Notes under the pieces: model-generated
What the model saw: only the letters and a program-made list of their open reading frames with translations
What the model was told of the DNA's origin: nothing
Databases searched by the model: none
Shown: in pieces, positions 6,272 to 13,917 of the stretch
How the letters are laid out: each line of letters starts with the position of its first letter
Position numbering within the stretch: the stretch's first letter is position 1
Made by a program: the position numbers and the translations under genes
DNA from: Spirochaetales bacterium
Lineage (GTDB): Bacteria > Spirochaetota > Spirochaetia > Sphaerochaetales > Sphaerochaetaceae
DNA length: 14,426 bases
Direction of reading: 5' to 3'
NCBI GenBank assembly: GCA_017962865.1
Contig: JAGCUM010000052.1
Span: forward strand, 1 to 14,426

Positions 6272-7891
6272 ATGAAAAAGAGAGTTTTCATTGCAGTGCT
6301 CATGATTCTCTGCCTCTGTGCACAGAGCGTGTTCGCCTGCACAATCTTCGCTGTCGGAAAGAACGCCAGCGATGACGGATCAACAATGATCTCCCACACC
6401 TGTGACTCAACAGGTGATGACCTCAGGCTCTGGATGATTCCCGAGATGCCTGCAGGAGTTGCAAGAGACATCGTCCTCGACGGACGTGCCGGTGCAGACT
6501 ATTCCCAGTTCCCCGAAGTCAAGGACTACGGAACACGTGGAATGGCTCTTGCCGAGTATGTTCCCGAGAAGGAGACAAACCGCTACATCCATGCAATGTA
6601 TTCCTTCATGAATGACAAGGGTCTTGCAATGGGTGAGTCAACCTGTTCAATCAACAGCAACATCGAGCAGGGCCAGAAGATCAGAGCAGCTTACAGAGAG
6701 TTCGACGGAATCATCGACTGCTACATGATCCAGGACCTCGCACTTGAGAACTGCGCAACAGCAAGAGAGGCTGTCGAGTTCATGGGCGCACTTATCGATG
6801 AGTACGGCTGGAACGGTTCTCCCGAGTGTATCAACATCTGTGACGGAAACGAAGCTTGGATCATGGAGTGCTACGGTGCTCATGTCTGGGTTGCAGCCAA
6901 AGTTCCAGATGACGCTGTCTTCGTAGCAGCCAACAGAGCAAGAATCAACTTCTTGGTCGAAGATGATCCCGAGACATACCTCTATGCCCCGGCTCTCAAG
7001 GATTTCGTTGCCAAGTATGATCTGTGGGACGGAACAGACTGGAGCGAGTTCATCCCCTGCTGGACATTCGCACCTTACGGATACAGACCCTACTCAACCA
7101 GAAGAGAGTGGAGAGCCATGAGCCTCCTGAATCCGGAGCTCGGCGCCACAATGGATCCCGAAGAGCAGGATCCCGACCGCAACTGGCCGTGCTTCGTGGT
7201 TCCTTCCGAGCCCGTCAGCGTCCAGACCATCTATGAGATCAGCGGCGACTACTATGCCGGAACCGAGTACGACGTTTCAGAGTCCATCTGGGGCGGCCAG
7301 TTCGGCGATGCACTCAACCCGGCACAGGATTTCAGCCAGAGAGCAATCAACAGCTACAGATGTACTTATGTCCAGATCGCAAACGTAAAGGCATGGCTTC
7401 CTGAGGAAGTCAGATGTCTGGTATGGTACGGCTGCGGCGCATCCGACACCAACTACCTGACACCGCTGTTCGGCTCCATGACAGAGCTTGATCCGATGTT
7501 CACACACGGTCTCAGATCCGAGTACGATCCCAACACAGCATGGTGGACAGCAGCTCTGGTACAGCAGCTCTCCAGAATCAACTACAGAATGGCCCGTGAG
7601 GACATCCACGCAAAGCGTGACGGCATCATGGCAGCACAGTATGAAGTCACTGCTGCTCTTCAGGATCAGGCAGCCAAGCTGGTCAAGCTCGGAGAGAAGG
7701 ACAAGGCTGTTGCTCTGCTTACCACCTTTGCAAATTCACAGGCAAGAATGTGGAAGGGCGTTTGGGATGAGCTCACAGGTGAGCTGATTGCCAAGTACAT
7801 GTTCGGCGCAGTCAACATGAACACAAGAGCAGCCGGTTACACTGATTTCTGGAACGCACTCAATGCTTCAGAGTGGGGTGTATATAAGTAA
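6272..7891 (+). CDS. Secreted family C69 (PepD/U34-type) Ntn-hydrolase, copy A
   Basis: 539-aa enzyme. Family C69 members are N-terminal-nucleophile amidohydrolases, mostly dipeptidases, in which an exposed cysteine attacks the amide. The signal peptide (1-22, ending SVFA) is directly followed by C23-TIFAVGK, so export cleavage would itself free the nucleophile. Other family blocks: DGSTM (35-39), NDKGLAMGEST (114-124), DGNEAWIMECYG (191-202) and ANRARI (220-225). The canonical 'R-N-E-D' region reads SHTCDS (41-46). The mature protein has 12 cysteines, many for an exported enzyme. Start: GGAGGAG at 6262-6268 is a ribosome binding site for ATG 6272 and lies inside the longer frame beginning at 6260, so 6272 is preferred. 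Substrate unknown; gamma-glutamyl polymer or peptidoglycan peptides are candidates from context. Confidence 0.9.
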   Translation: MKKRVFIAVLMILCLCAQSVFACTIFAVGKNASDDGSTMISHTCDSTGDDLRLWMIPEMPAGVARDIVLDGRAGADYSQFPEVKDYGTRGMALAEYVPEKETNRYIHAMYSFMNDKGLAMGESTCSINSNIEQGQKIRAAYREFDGIIDCYMIQDLALENCATAREAVEFMGALIDEYGWNGSPECINICDGNEAWIMECYGAHVWVAAKVPDDAVFVAANRARINFLVEDDPETYLYAPALKDFVAKYDLWDGTDWSEFIPCWTFAPYGYRPYSTRREWRAMSLLNPELGATMDPEEQDPDRNWPCFVVPSEPVSVQTIYEISGDYYAGTEYDVSESIWGGQFGDALNPAQDFSQRAINSYRCTYVQIANVKAWLPEEVRCLVWYGCGASDTNYLTPLFGSMTELDPMFTHGLRSEYDPNTAWWTAALVQQLSRINYRMAREDIHAKRDGIMAAQYEVTAALQDQAAKLVKLGEKDKAVALLTTFANSQARMWKGVWDELTGELIAKYMFGAVNMNTRAAGYTDFWNALNASEWGVYK

Positions 7892-7910
7892 GAGGAGAAG
7901 TAGGACATAA

Positions 7911-7956
7911 GTTCCCGATGGTCCGGATGCCGGAGAAGACATCCGGAACAGGGAAC
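7911..7956 (+). other. Strong two-part hairpin between C69-A and X1
   Basis: GTTCCC (7911-7916) pairs with GGGAAC (7951-7956), and inside it TCCGGATG (7922-7929) pairs perfectly with CATCCGGA (7940-7947) around a ten-base loop. No T-run follows, so it does not look like an intrinsic terminator. A message-stabilising or processing element that would give more C69-A than X1 protein is the simplest reading. Confidence 0.6.
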
Positions 7957-7975
7957 CGATTGAGAGGAGACACAA

Positions 7976-8635
7976 ATGAGGAAACTTAAGATTACAGTTG
8001 CCGTACTCGTTGTGCTCTTTGCTTGTCAGGCAGTCTTTGCAGGCTTCGTGCCTGTGCAGAAAGCCGATCCTGCAGTCACGGGCCAGCTCGCCAAATACTG
8101 TGACATTCTGCAGGGATACGGCCTTAAGCAGAAAGACCCTGTGGCGTTCTACTTGGAAATGGCCGCAAGTTCTGACGAAGCAATCGGGAAGATCATCTCA
8201 ACCATCGGACCCGGTTACCAGAGCGTAACCACCCTGGATGAGCTTGCATTGGTTTTCCCGCGCGGTGTCGAGGCGACCAGTGAGGCCAACGCCTTCAGAA
8301 GGGCTGCGGTCCATCTTGCCGCATATACCGCAAACAACGGTCACATGCATGGCTATGCAACCATCAAAGAAGCTGAGACAAGCTTCCAGATTGTTGGATA
8401 CAAGTATGTACTCAGACTTGCAGAAGGCAAGATCAAGTTCGATTTCATTGATATCTACAGCGATGCGGAACTGCGTGACATCGCAGCAAAGCTTGCTGAA
8501 GTCCTTCCCGGAGCCGGAGAGATTTCCTTCCCGGAATACGGTGAGATCGATATCGCCACAACAGGTATCACAGAGTTCGGATTCAGGCTTTTCGCAGCTT
8601 ATGCCAGAAACCTGATGTACTCCTTGATTTATTGA
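7976..8635 (+). CDS. Secreted protein of unknown family, copy X1
   Basis: 219-aa protein; I do not recognise the family. The signal peptide is clear (MRKLK, hydrophobic 7-16, cleavage after VFA at 20-22). The mature part of about 197 aa is largely helical-looking. Blocks shared with paralogue X2: SVTTLDEL (83-90), FPRGVEAT (94-101), NAFRRAAVHLAAYTANNG (105-122), IDIYS (158-162), GEIDIATTGITEFGF (189-203) and LMYS (213-216). GAGGAG (7964-7969) six bases before the ATG supports the start. It follows C69-A by 84 bases containing a large hairpin, and is followed by a terminator. Consistent pairing with C69 genes suggests a partner, inhibitor, chaperone or polymer-binding protein; none of these is shown by sequence. 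Confidence 0.88.
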   Translation: MRKLKITVAVLVVLFACQAVFAGFVPVQKADPAVTGQLAKYCDILQGYGLKQKDPVAFYLEMAASSDEAIGKIISTIGPGYQSVTTLDELALVFPRGVEATSEANAFRRAAVHLAAYTANNGHMHGYATIKEAETSFQIVGYKYVLRLAEGKIKFDFIDIYSDAELRDIAAKLAEVLPGAGEISFPEYGEIDIATTGITEFGFRLFAAYARNLMYSLIY

Positions 8636-8663
8636 ATCATGGAGTTTTGAAGTAAGTGGATTG

Positions 8664-8701
8664 GGGGGACGTTTCAGGCTTGGGACGTCCCCCTGTTTTT
8701 T
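8664..8701 (+). terminator. Rho-independent terminator after X1
   Basis: GGGGGACGT (8664-8672) pairs perfectly with ACGTCCCCC (8685-8693), with a 12-base loop, followed by TG and six Ts (8696-8701). This should end or strongly reduce transcription from the upstream block before C69-B. Confidence 0.88.
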
Positions 8702-8711
8702 GGAACAGTTC

Positions 8712-8737
8712 CTTCTGCTTCGGCCGGGCCGGAGAAG
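8712..8737 (+). other. Hairpin in the leader of C69-B
   Basis: CTTC (8712-8715) with GAAG (8734-8737), and TTCGG (8719-8723) with CCGGA (8729-8733, one G-T pair), form a stem with a three-base bulge on one side. It ends four bases before the GGTAAGGAGG ribosome binding region (8741-8750). The ten-mer CCGGAGAAGA at 8729-8738 also occurs at 7930-7939. I see no convincing promoter between the terminator and C69-B. Confidence 0.35.
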
Positions 8738-8754
8738 AGGGGTAAGGAGGAAAA

Positions 8755-10380
8755 ATGAAAAAAAGAGTGCTGATTGTCATGCTGGCATTGCTGCTTGTTG
8801 CCCAGAGCGCATTCGCTTGCATCATTTTCGGTGTGGGTCGTCTGGCATCGACCGACGGTTCCACAATGACGTCACATACATGTGACTCCACAGGCGACGA
8901 TCTCAGACTTTGGCTCATTCCTTCAATGGAAGAGGGTAGCGAAAGAGACGTCGTCCTCAGCGGAAGAAGAGATGCCGACTACGGCAACTTCCCGGAGGTC
9001 AAGGATTACGGCTCAAGGGGAATTGTCATGGATACCTATATCAATGACAAGAACACCTACCAGTATCTGCATGCCATGTACTCGTTTGCAAACGAGAAAG
9101 GCGTGACGATGACCGAGTCGACATGCGGAACCACCAGAGAACAGCGTGCCGTATTTGCCAAGTACGAGGGAATCTGGGATTGCTACATGCTTCAGGATGC
9201 CGCACTCGAGAATGCATCGACAGCTAGGGAAGCTGTTGAGTACATGGGTGCTAGGCTCAACGAGAGCGGATGGAGCGGATCCCCCGAGACCATGACAATC
9301 GGTGACGGAACCGATGTCTGGGTCTTCGAGGCCTATGGCGGAAAGATGTGGTGTGCTTTCAGACTTCCTGAGAACGCAGTCTTCGTCTGTGCCAACCGCA
9401 GCAGAATCGACTTCTATGTCGAGGATGATCCCGAGAACTATCTCTCAGCCCCCAACATGAAGGAGTTCGCAATCGAGAACGGCCTCTGGGACGGAGAAGG
9501 AGAGTTCAGACCCTGCCAGTGCTTCGGTGCAGGAAACTACAGCTTCTCATGTATCGCCAGAGAGTGGAGAGCCGTCTGCAACCTCGCAGGCCTCCAGTAT
9601 CCCGAAATCGTTGCTGATGAAGATCTCGCAATCACCGAGATTCCCGACGATGTATTCCCGCTCTACTTCATTCCGGATGAGAAGGTCTCAGTGGCCAAGA
9701 TCCACGAGGTCTGTTCAGACGCTTATGAGGGAACCAAGTGGGATCTCACAAAGACAGCAGATGCCGGACGTTACGGCAACATCCTCCTTTCTTCGGGAGA
9801 GTATGAGTACAGACCGACCAACGTCTCGCAGTGCACATATTTCCAGTGCTCCAATGTCAAGGCATGGCTCCCTGAGGAAGTCAGATGTCTTGTCTATTTC
9901 GGTTTCGGCGCACCGAGCACAACTTACCTCACACCGGTCTTCGCTTCTCAGAGACACCTCGTCGATTCGTTCGGCCGCGGAGTCAGAGCTGAGTATGACC
10001 CCGAGTCCGGATGGTGGAACGAAGCATTCCTGCAGCAGGTCGCTACGATCAACTATGCCGATGCCATCGAGCAGATCAAGGCTGTCCGCGATCCTCTCAT
10101 GAACGACCAGTATGAGATGACCTTCGCAGTACAGAACCAGGCAACCAAGATGATCAAGAACGGAATGAGGGAAGAGGCCATCGACCTCCTGACCACATAC
10201 TCCGATCAGCAGGCCAACATGTGGTTCGATCTGTACAAGGATCTGCAGGTGCAGTTGCTTGCCAGATATGCAACCAACAGAGTCCTGTTCAAGAATGCAG
10301 CCACACCTGATGCAGACTGGTGGACAGCAGTCAAGACAGCCGTCCATGAAGTGAACGACTCGCTCGCTGGAACAAACTAA
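8755..10380 (+). CDS. Secreted family C69 Ntn-hydrolase, copy B
   Basis: 541-aa paralogue of copies A and C. The signal peptide ends QSAFA (17-21), an A-x-A site for signal peptidase I, with the nucleophile C22 next (C-IIFGVG). Family blocks are present: STDGSTM, SHTCDS, ESTCG, DGTDVWVFEAYGG, CANRSRI, and the C-terminal EYDPESGWWNEA. It is the most divergent of the three: I replaces T after the cysteine, NEKGVTMTEST replaces NDKGLAMGEST, and ETMTIGDG replaces ECINICDG. These changes near the presumed active site may mean a different substrate. The mature part holds 14 cysteines. AAGGAGG at 8744-8750 is four bases before the ATG. It sits just after a terminator, so it may start a new transcript or depend on readthrough. 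Confidence 0.9.
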   Translation: MKKRVLIVMLALLLVAQSAFACIIFGVGRLASTDGSTMTSHTCDSTGDDLRLWLIPSMEEGSERDVVLSGRRDADYGNFPEVKDYGSRGIVMDTYINDKNTYQYLHAMYSFANEKGVTMTESTCGTTREQRAVFAKYEGIWDCYMLQDAALENASTAREAVEYMGARLNESGWSGSPETMTIGDGTDVWVFEAYGGKMWCAFRLPENAVFVCANRSRIDFYVEDDPENYLSAPNMKEFAIENGLWDGEGEFRPCQCFGAGNYSFSCIAREWRAVCNLAGLQYPEIVADEDLAITEIPDDVFPLYFIPDEKVSVAKIHEVCSDAYEGTKWDLTKTADAGRYGNILLSSGEYEYRPTNVSQCTYFQCSNVKAWLPEEVRCLVYFGFGAPSTTYLTPVFASQRHLVDSFGRGVRAEYDPESGWWNEAFLQQVATINYADAIEQIKAVRDPLMNDQYEMTFAVQNQATKMIKNGMREEAIDLLTTYSDQQANMWFDLYKDLQVQLLARYATNRVLFKNAATPDADWWTAVKTAVHEVNDSLAGTN

Positions 10381-10391
10381 GGAGGCAGTGA

Positions 10392-12032
10392 ATGAAGAAA
10401 GTATTGACAGTATTGATGGTGCTGCTGCTTGTCGGCGTATACAGTGCCTTCGCATGTACCATTTTTGCCGTTGGAAAGGATGCCACAACCGATGGCTCCA
10501 CAATGATAAGCCATACCTGTGACTCCAACAGCGATGACCTCAGAATCTGGCTGATTCCTTCCATGGAAGCAGGCACAACACGTGATGTCGTTGTTTCCGG
10601 CCGTGCAGGTTCGGACTTCAGCAACTTCCCCGATGTCGTCTACGGACCGAGTGCCAAGATCGTCGACTCCTATGTCAATGAGAAGGCAACCAACCAGTAT
10701 GTGCACGGCATGTATTCCTTCATGAACGACAAGGGTCTCGCAATCGGTGAGTCCACCTGTGCAATGTCCTTCAGCGATGACCGCGGAATGGCATCATACT
10801 TTGCCTTCAACGACATCAGAAGCAAGGCCAAGTGGGACTGCTACATGCTGCAGGATGCAGCTCTCGAGAACTGCTCCACAGCCCGTGAGGCAGTCGAGTT
10901 CATGGGTAAGTGCATCGAGGAAGGCGGCTGGGCCGACTTCTGCTGCGAATGTATCAACATCTGTGACGGAACCGAAGCCTGGGTCTTCGAGGCTTACGGC
11001 GGATACGAATGGGCAGCCATCAGAGTTCCTGATGACATGGTCTTCGTTGCTGCAAACAGAGCCAGAATCAACGTCTACAAGGAGAACGATCCCGACTACA
11101 AGTGCAGCCCGACACTCAAGTCATTTGCTCTTGAGAGCGGTCTGTGGAACGGCGAGGGCGAGTTCCAGCCCTGTATGGCCTATTCCTGGAATGCCTACAA
11201 CAACATGGGATGCACACTCAGAGAGTGGAGAGCAATCAACCTGCTGAACCCTGAGGTCGGAAAGGACCTCGATCCGTTCGGAGATGCCAATGAGTATCCT
11301 CTGTTCGTCAAGCCCGCAGAGAAGGTCAGCGTCCAGACAATCAAGGACATCAGCTCCGACTATTATGCCGGAACAGAGTTCGATGTTTCCAGAACAGTCC
11401 AGGCCGGTGAGTTCGGCAACCCGCTGAGCAACAACAACAATACCCTCAAGCAGGATACCAGAGAAGGTATTGCAAGACCTATCAACATGTTCCGCTGCAC
11501 CTACATCCAGATTGCAAACGTCAGAGCAGACCTCCCCGAAGAGGCCAGATGTCTGGTTTGGGTCGGTTGGGGCGCACCGAGCGTAACTTATCTCACTCCT
11601 GTCTTCGCATCTGCCAAGTACTTCCCGGAGCACTTCGGCCGCGGTGTCAGAACAGAGTATGACCCCCAGTCCGGATGGTGGAACGAGGCTGTCGTACAGC
11701 AGCTCACCACAATCAACTATGCTTCGGCAATCGAGGATGTCAAGGCAGTCCGTGATCCGATGCAGGAAAGCCTCTACAAGCAGACACTCGCAGCTCAGGA
11801 GCTTGCAGCTTCCCTCATTGAGGTCGGCAGAACCGATCTCGGTGTCCAGTATCTGACAACGTTCATGAACAACACTGCAAACCAGTGGTTCGACACCTAC
11901 AGCGAGCTGGGTGATCATCTTACCCAGAAGTACATGCTCGGCAACGTGGACATGAAGGTTCCTTCACGCCCGGAGTGGTGGACCAATATCATTCTTGAGA
12001 ACATGGGAGACAAGCTCAGACCGGAAGACTGA
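10392..12032 (+). CDS. Secreted family C69 Ntn-hydrolase, copy C
   Basis: 546-aa paralogue. The signal peptide ends YSAFA (17-21) with A-x-A, then the catalytic C22-TIFAVGK. Family blocks: DGSTMISHTCDS, NDKGLAIGESTC, ECINICDGTEAWVFEAYGG and VAANRARIN. It matches copy A in some blocks (GESTC, ECINICDG, DYYAGTEFDVS) and copy B in others (WDCYMLQDAALEN, FGRGVR, SGWWNEA). It has an extra Asn-rich stretch (SNNNNTLKQ) not seen in A or B. The mature protein has 15 cysteines, including an adjacent pair in FCCEC. The ribosome binding site AAGGAGG (10379-10385) overlaps the stop codon of copy B, 11 bases upstream, so B and C are cotranscribed. Likely role as for copy A. Confidence 0.9.
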   Translation: MKKVLTVLMVLLLVGVYSAFACTIFAVGKDATTDGSTMISHTCDSNSDDLRIWLIPSMEAGTTRDVVVSGRAGSDFSNFPDVVYGPSAKIVDSYVNEKATNQYVHGMYSFMNDKGLAIGESTCAMSFSDDRGMASYFAFNDIRSKAKWDCYMLQDAALENCSTAREAVEFMGKCIEEGGWADFCCECINICDGTEAWVFEAYGGYEWAAIRVPDDMVFVAANRARINVYKENDPDYKCSPTLKSFALESGLWNGEGEFQPCMAYSWNAYNNMGCTLREWRAINLLNPEVGKDLDPFGDANEYPLFVKPAEKVSVQTIKDISSDYYAGTEFDVSRTVQAGEFGNPLSNNNNTLKQDTREGIARPINMFRCTYIQIANVRADLPEEARCLVWVGWGAPSVTYLTPVFASAKYFPEHFGRGVRTEYDPQSGWWNEAVVQQLTTINYASAIEDVKAVRDPMQESLYKQTLAAQELAASLIEVGRTDLGVQYLTTFMNNTANQWFDTYSELGDHLTQKYMLGNVDMKVPSRPEWWTNIILENMGDKLRPED

Positions 12033-12045
12033 TTAGGAGGAAATG

Positions 12046-12717
12046 ATGAGAAAACTAAAGATTACAGTGGTTCTCCTGGTCATGTTCCTCGTCTGTCAGG
12101 CTGCATTCGCAGCTTACCTGCCGGTGGACAAGGCGGACAAGGAAGTAACCGATCAGCTGGCAACCGCCTGTGATGTATTGCAGAGCATGGCACTCAGAAC
12201 CGATGATCCCGTCGGATTCTACAAGGAAGTTGCCGGTGCTTCTGACGAGGATGTCGTGGTACTTGCAATCCTGTTCGGTCTCAGTGACGGTTACAGGAGC
12301 GTGACGACCCTTGATGATCTTGCGGAGCTATTCCCGCGCGGAGTCGAGGCTACGGACTATGTGAACGCATTCAGAAGAGCCGCTATCCACCTTGCCGCCT
12401 ATACGGCAAGAAACGGCGCTCTCCAGGATACGAAACCGATAGCTGAGGCTCAGGAGAGTTTCAACCTCTTCGGATATGACTTCGTGGTCAATCTTGTCGG
12501 CGGAGATACAATCCAGTTCAAGTACATCGATATCTACAGTGCGGAAGAGGCACAGATTCTGGCGGTAATGCTTGCAGCAATCGCACCGAACGCATATGAC
12601 GTTCTGTTGCCCAAAGCAGGCGAGATCGACATCTGCACCTCGGGTATTTCGGAGTTCGGATTCAAGGTATTCGCCAGAGAGGCGGAATCCCTGATGTACT
12701 CGTTCTTCATTATGTGA
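12046..12717 (+). CDS. Secreted protein of unknown family, copy X2
   Basis: 223-aa paralogue of X1 with the same first eight residues (MRKLKITV) and a signal peptide cleaved after AFA (20-22). Shared blocks: SVTTLDDLAELFPRGVEAT (85-103), NAFRRAAIHLAAYTARNG (107-124), YIDIYS (160-165), GEIDICTSGISEFGF (192-206) and LMYS (216-219). Of the tandem ATGs at 12043 and 12046, the second is preferred: AGGAGG (12035-12040) is five bases from it but only two from the first, and it gives the same N-terminus as X1. It lies 13 bases after C69-C, so it is in one operon with B and C. Two conserved pairings with C69 genes suggest a shared job. Family and function unknown. Confidence 0.88.
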   Translation: MRKLKITVVLLVMFLVCQAAFAAYLPVDKADKEVTDQLATACDVLQSMALRTDDPVGFYKEVAGASDEDVVVLAILFGLSDGYRSVTTLDDLAELFPRGVEATDYVNAFRRAAIHLAAYTARNGALQDTKPIAEAQESFNLFGYDFVVNLVGGDTIQFKYIDIYSAEEAQILAVMLAAIAPNAYDVLLPKAGEIDICTSGISEFGFKVFAREAESLMYSFFIM

Positions 12718-12725
12718 GTTATCAG

Positions 12726-12754
12726 TTGATGGCTCCGGAATAACGGATTAGAAT
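12726..12754 (+). promoter_or_regulatory. Candidate promoter for pgsW, overlapping the terminator region
   Basis: TTGATG (12726-12731, four of six) and TAGAAT (12749-12754, five of six) are 17 bases apart. The predicted start is near 12761, inside the left arm of the terminator hairpin. A transcript from here would therefore lack half of that arm and should escape termination. Confidence 0.5.
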
Positions 12755-12755
12755 C

Positions 12756-12791
12756 AATCCAGAGGTACTTCGATGCCTCTGGATTTTCTTT
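12756..12791 (+). terminator. Rho-independent terminator after X2
   Basis: AATCCAGAGG (12756-12765) pairs perfectly with CCTCTGGATT (12776-12785) around a ten-base loop, and a T-rich tail (TTTTCTTT, 12784-12791) overlaps its 3' end. It ends only ten bases before the pgsW ATG, so the pgsW ribosome binding site lies immediately after the tail. Confidence 0.82.
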
Positions 12792-12801
12792 GGGGTGTCT
12801 T

Positions 12802-13896
12802 ATGCGTAGAAGCATCGGAACAGTTTATCTGATTATCTCGTTGGCTGTTGCACTGATCTTCATGATTGCAGTGATTGCAACGGCAAAGTATGAAGAAAAC
12901 CAATATGCCCAGCTGCAGCTATCTGCCGCTCAGACGATGGCGGATGCAGAAGCCTTCCTGAAAGCAAGAATTCAGGAAAAGGGAATAGAGGTCGAGCCCG
13001 AGGATCTCAACCAGACCTATCTGCTCGGGCCGGAATTCACGGAACTTACGAGCACACCCGGAGCCGTTGATGCCAAACGGACAAGCTGGAACCCCAACTT
13101 TGCTGCAGCCATGGTCCGCTACTTCAGCGAGGCCGGGCTGGAAAAAGGAGACGTGGTGGCGATCGGAACGAGCGGATCGTTCCCCGGTCTTGCCGTTGCC
13201 ACCGTCATAGCCGCATCCAAGATGGGGCTTGAAACAAGGATAATAGCGAGTCTGGGCGCTTCGATGCATGGAGCTACCAGACCCGAGTTCAATATTTTCG
13301 ATTTCCTGCTTTCTCTGAAGGAAGGCGGATTTGCAGATTTCAACCTCATCGCAGTTTCCAGAGGCGGACTCAATGACCTCGGAGGCGGGGTGCTCGAGGG
13401 AATCCTCTATGAGGGGACGGATATCCTTTCCGCAGAAATCTGCAAGGATGTTGCCTCAAAAACCGGGGCGGCGTACATAGCCTGCGATACTCTGGCTGAG
13501 AGTATACAGGAAAGACTGCGCCTTTTCGGTGACGGTATCGATATGTTCGTCAATGTCGGAGGGGCATCCACCAACAGCGGGGCATCGTCCTACGGAACGA
13601 CTTTTCCGCCCGGATTGGTTCTCACGCCTCCCCAGATACCGACGGATGATACCAGGGGCCTCTGCTTCGAGTATGCCGCCCAAGGGCTGCCGGTCCTGAA
13701 CCTTCTGAACGTCAAGGCCCTGGCTTCCGAGAACGGTATTGCATACGATCCCGTGCCCATGTCCAAACCGGGTGACGGGGGAGTATATACGACCACCCAT
13801 TACAGTGTTCCGCTTATTGTCGCGGGCATAATTACATCTGTTTGTGTCCTTTTGGCAGGTTTCGTTGTTTCATACATGAAGGGAAAGAAACGCTGA
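12802..13896 (+). CDS. pgsW: Poly-gamma-glutamate system membrane protein (PgsW-like)
   Basis: 364-aa protein with a hydrophobic helix at each end (about 5-27 and 335-357) and a basic tail (KGKKR), so the central 300 residues probably lie outside the cytoplasm. From memory it belongs to the 'poly-gamma-glutamate system protein' family (gene name pgsW), which occurs with PgsB/PgsC and has no known reaction. Seen: GDVVAIGTSGSFPG (116-129), a glycine/serine loop after a strand as in ligand-binding alpha/beta folds; SRGGLNDLGGGVLEG (186-200); and VNVGGASTNSG (250-260). Start 12802 is preferred over TTG 12790 because GGGGTG (12792-12797) sits four to six bases before it. It might replace PgsA/CapA, which is absent here. 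Confidence 0.82.
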   Translation: MRRSIGTVYLIISLAVALIFMIAVIATAKYEENQYAQLQLSAAQTMADAEAFLKARIQEKGIEVEPEDLNQTYLLGPEFTELTSTPGAVDAKRTSWNPNFAAAMVRYFSEAGLEKGDVVAIGTSGSFPGLAVATVIAASKMGLETRIIASLGASMHGATRPEFNIFDFLLSLKEGGFADFNLIAVSRGGLNDLGGGVLEGILYEGTDILSAEICKDVASKTGAAYIACDTLAESIQERLRLFGDGIDMFVNVGGASTNSGASSYGTTFPPGLVLTPPQIPTDDTRGLCFEYAAQGLPVLNLLNVKALASENGIAYDPVPMSKPGDGGVYTTTHYSVPLIVAGIITSVCVLLAGFVVSYMKGKKR

Positions 13897-13917
13897 CAAG
13901 AAATCGGAGGTGATGCT

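Noticed and set aside
8702..8712. GGAAC-a-GTTCC palindrome as an operator
   Set aside because: It lies directly after the terminator T-run with no promoter beside it; most likely incidental.
9715..11918. Long minus-strand frames of about 260 aa inside C69-B and C69-C
   Set aside because: They arise at matching places because the two genes are paralogues with the same codon habits. No start signals or known domains are seen.
6272..12032. C69 proteins as lipoproteins
   Set aside because: The residue at -3 is V or A and -2 is F, which fits signal peptidase I better than a lipobox, and lipidation would block the nucleophilic cysteine. Not fully excluded.
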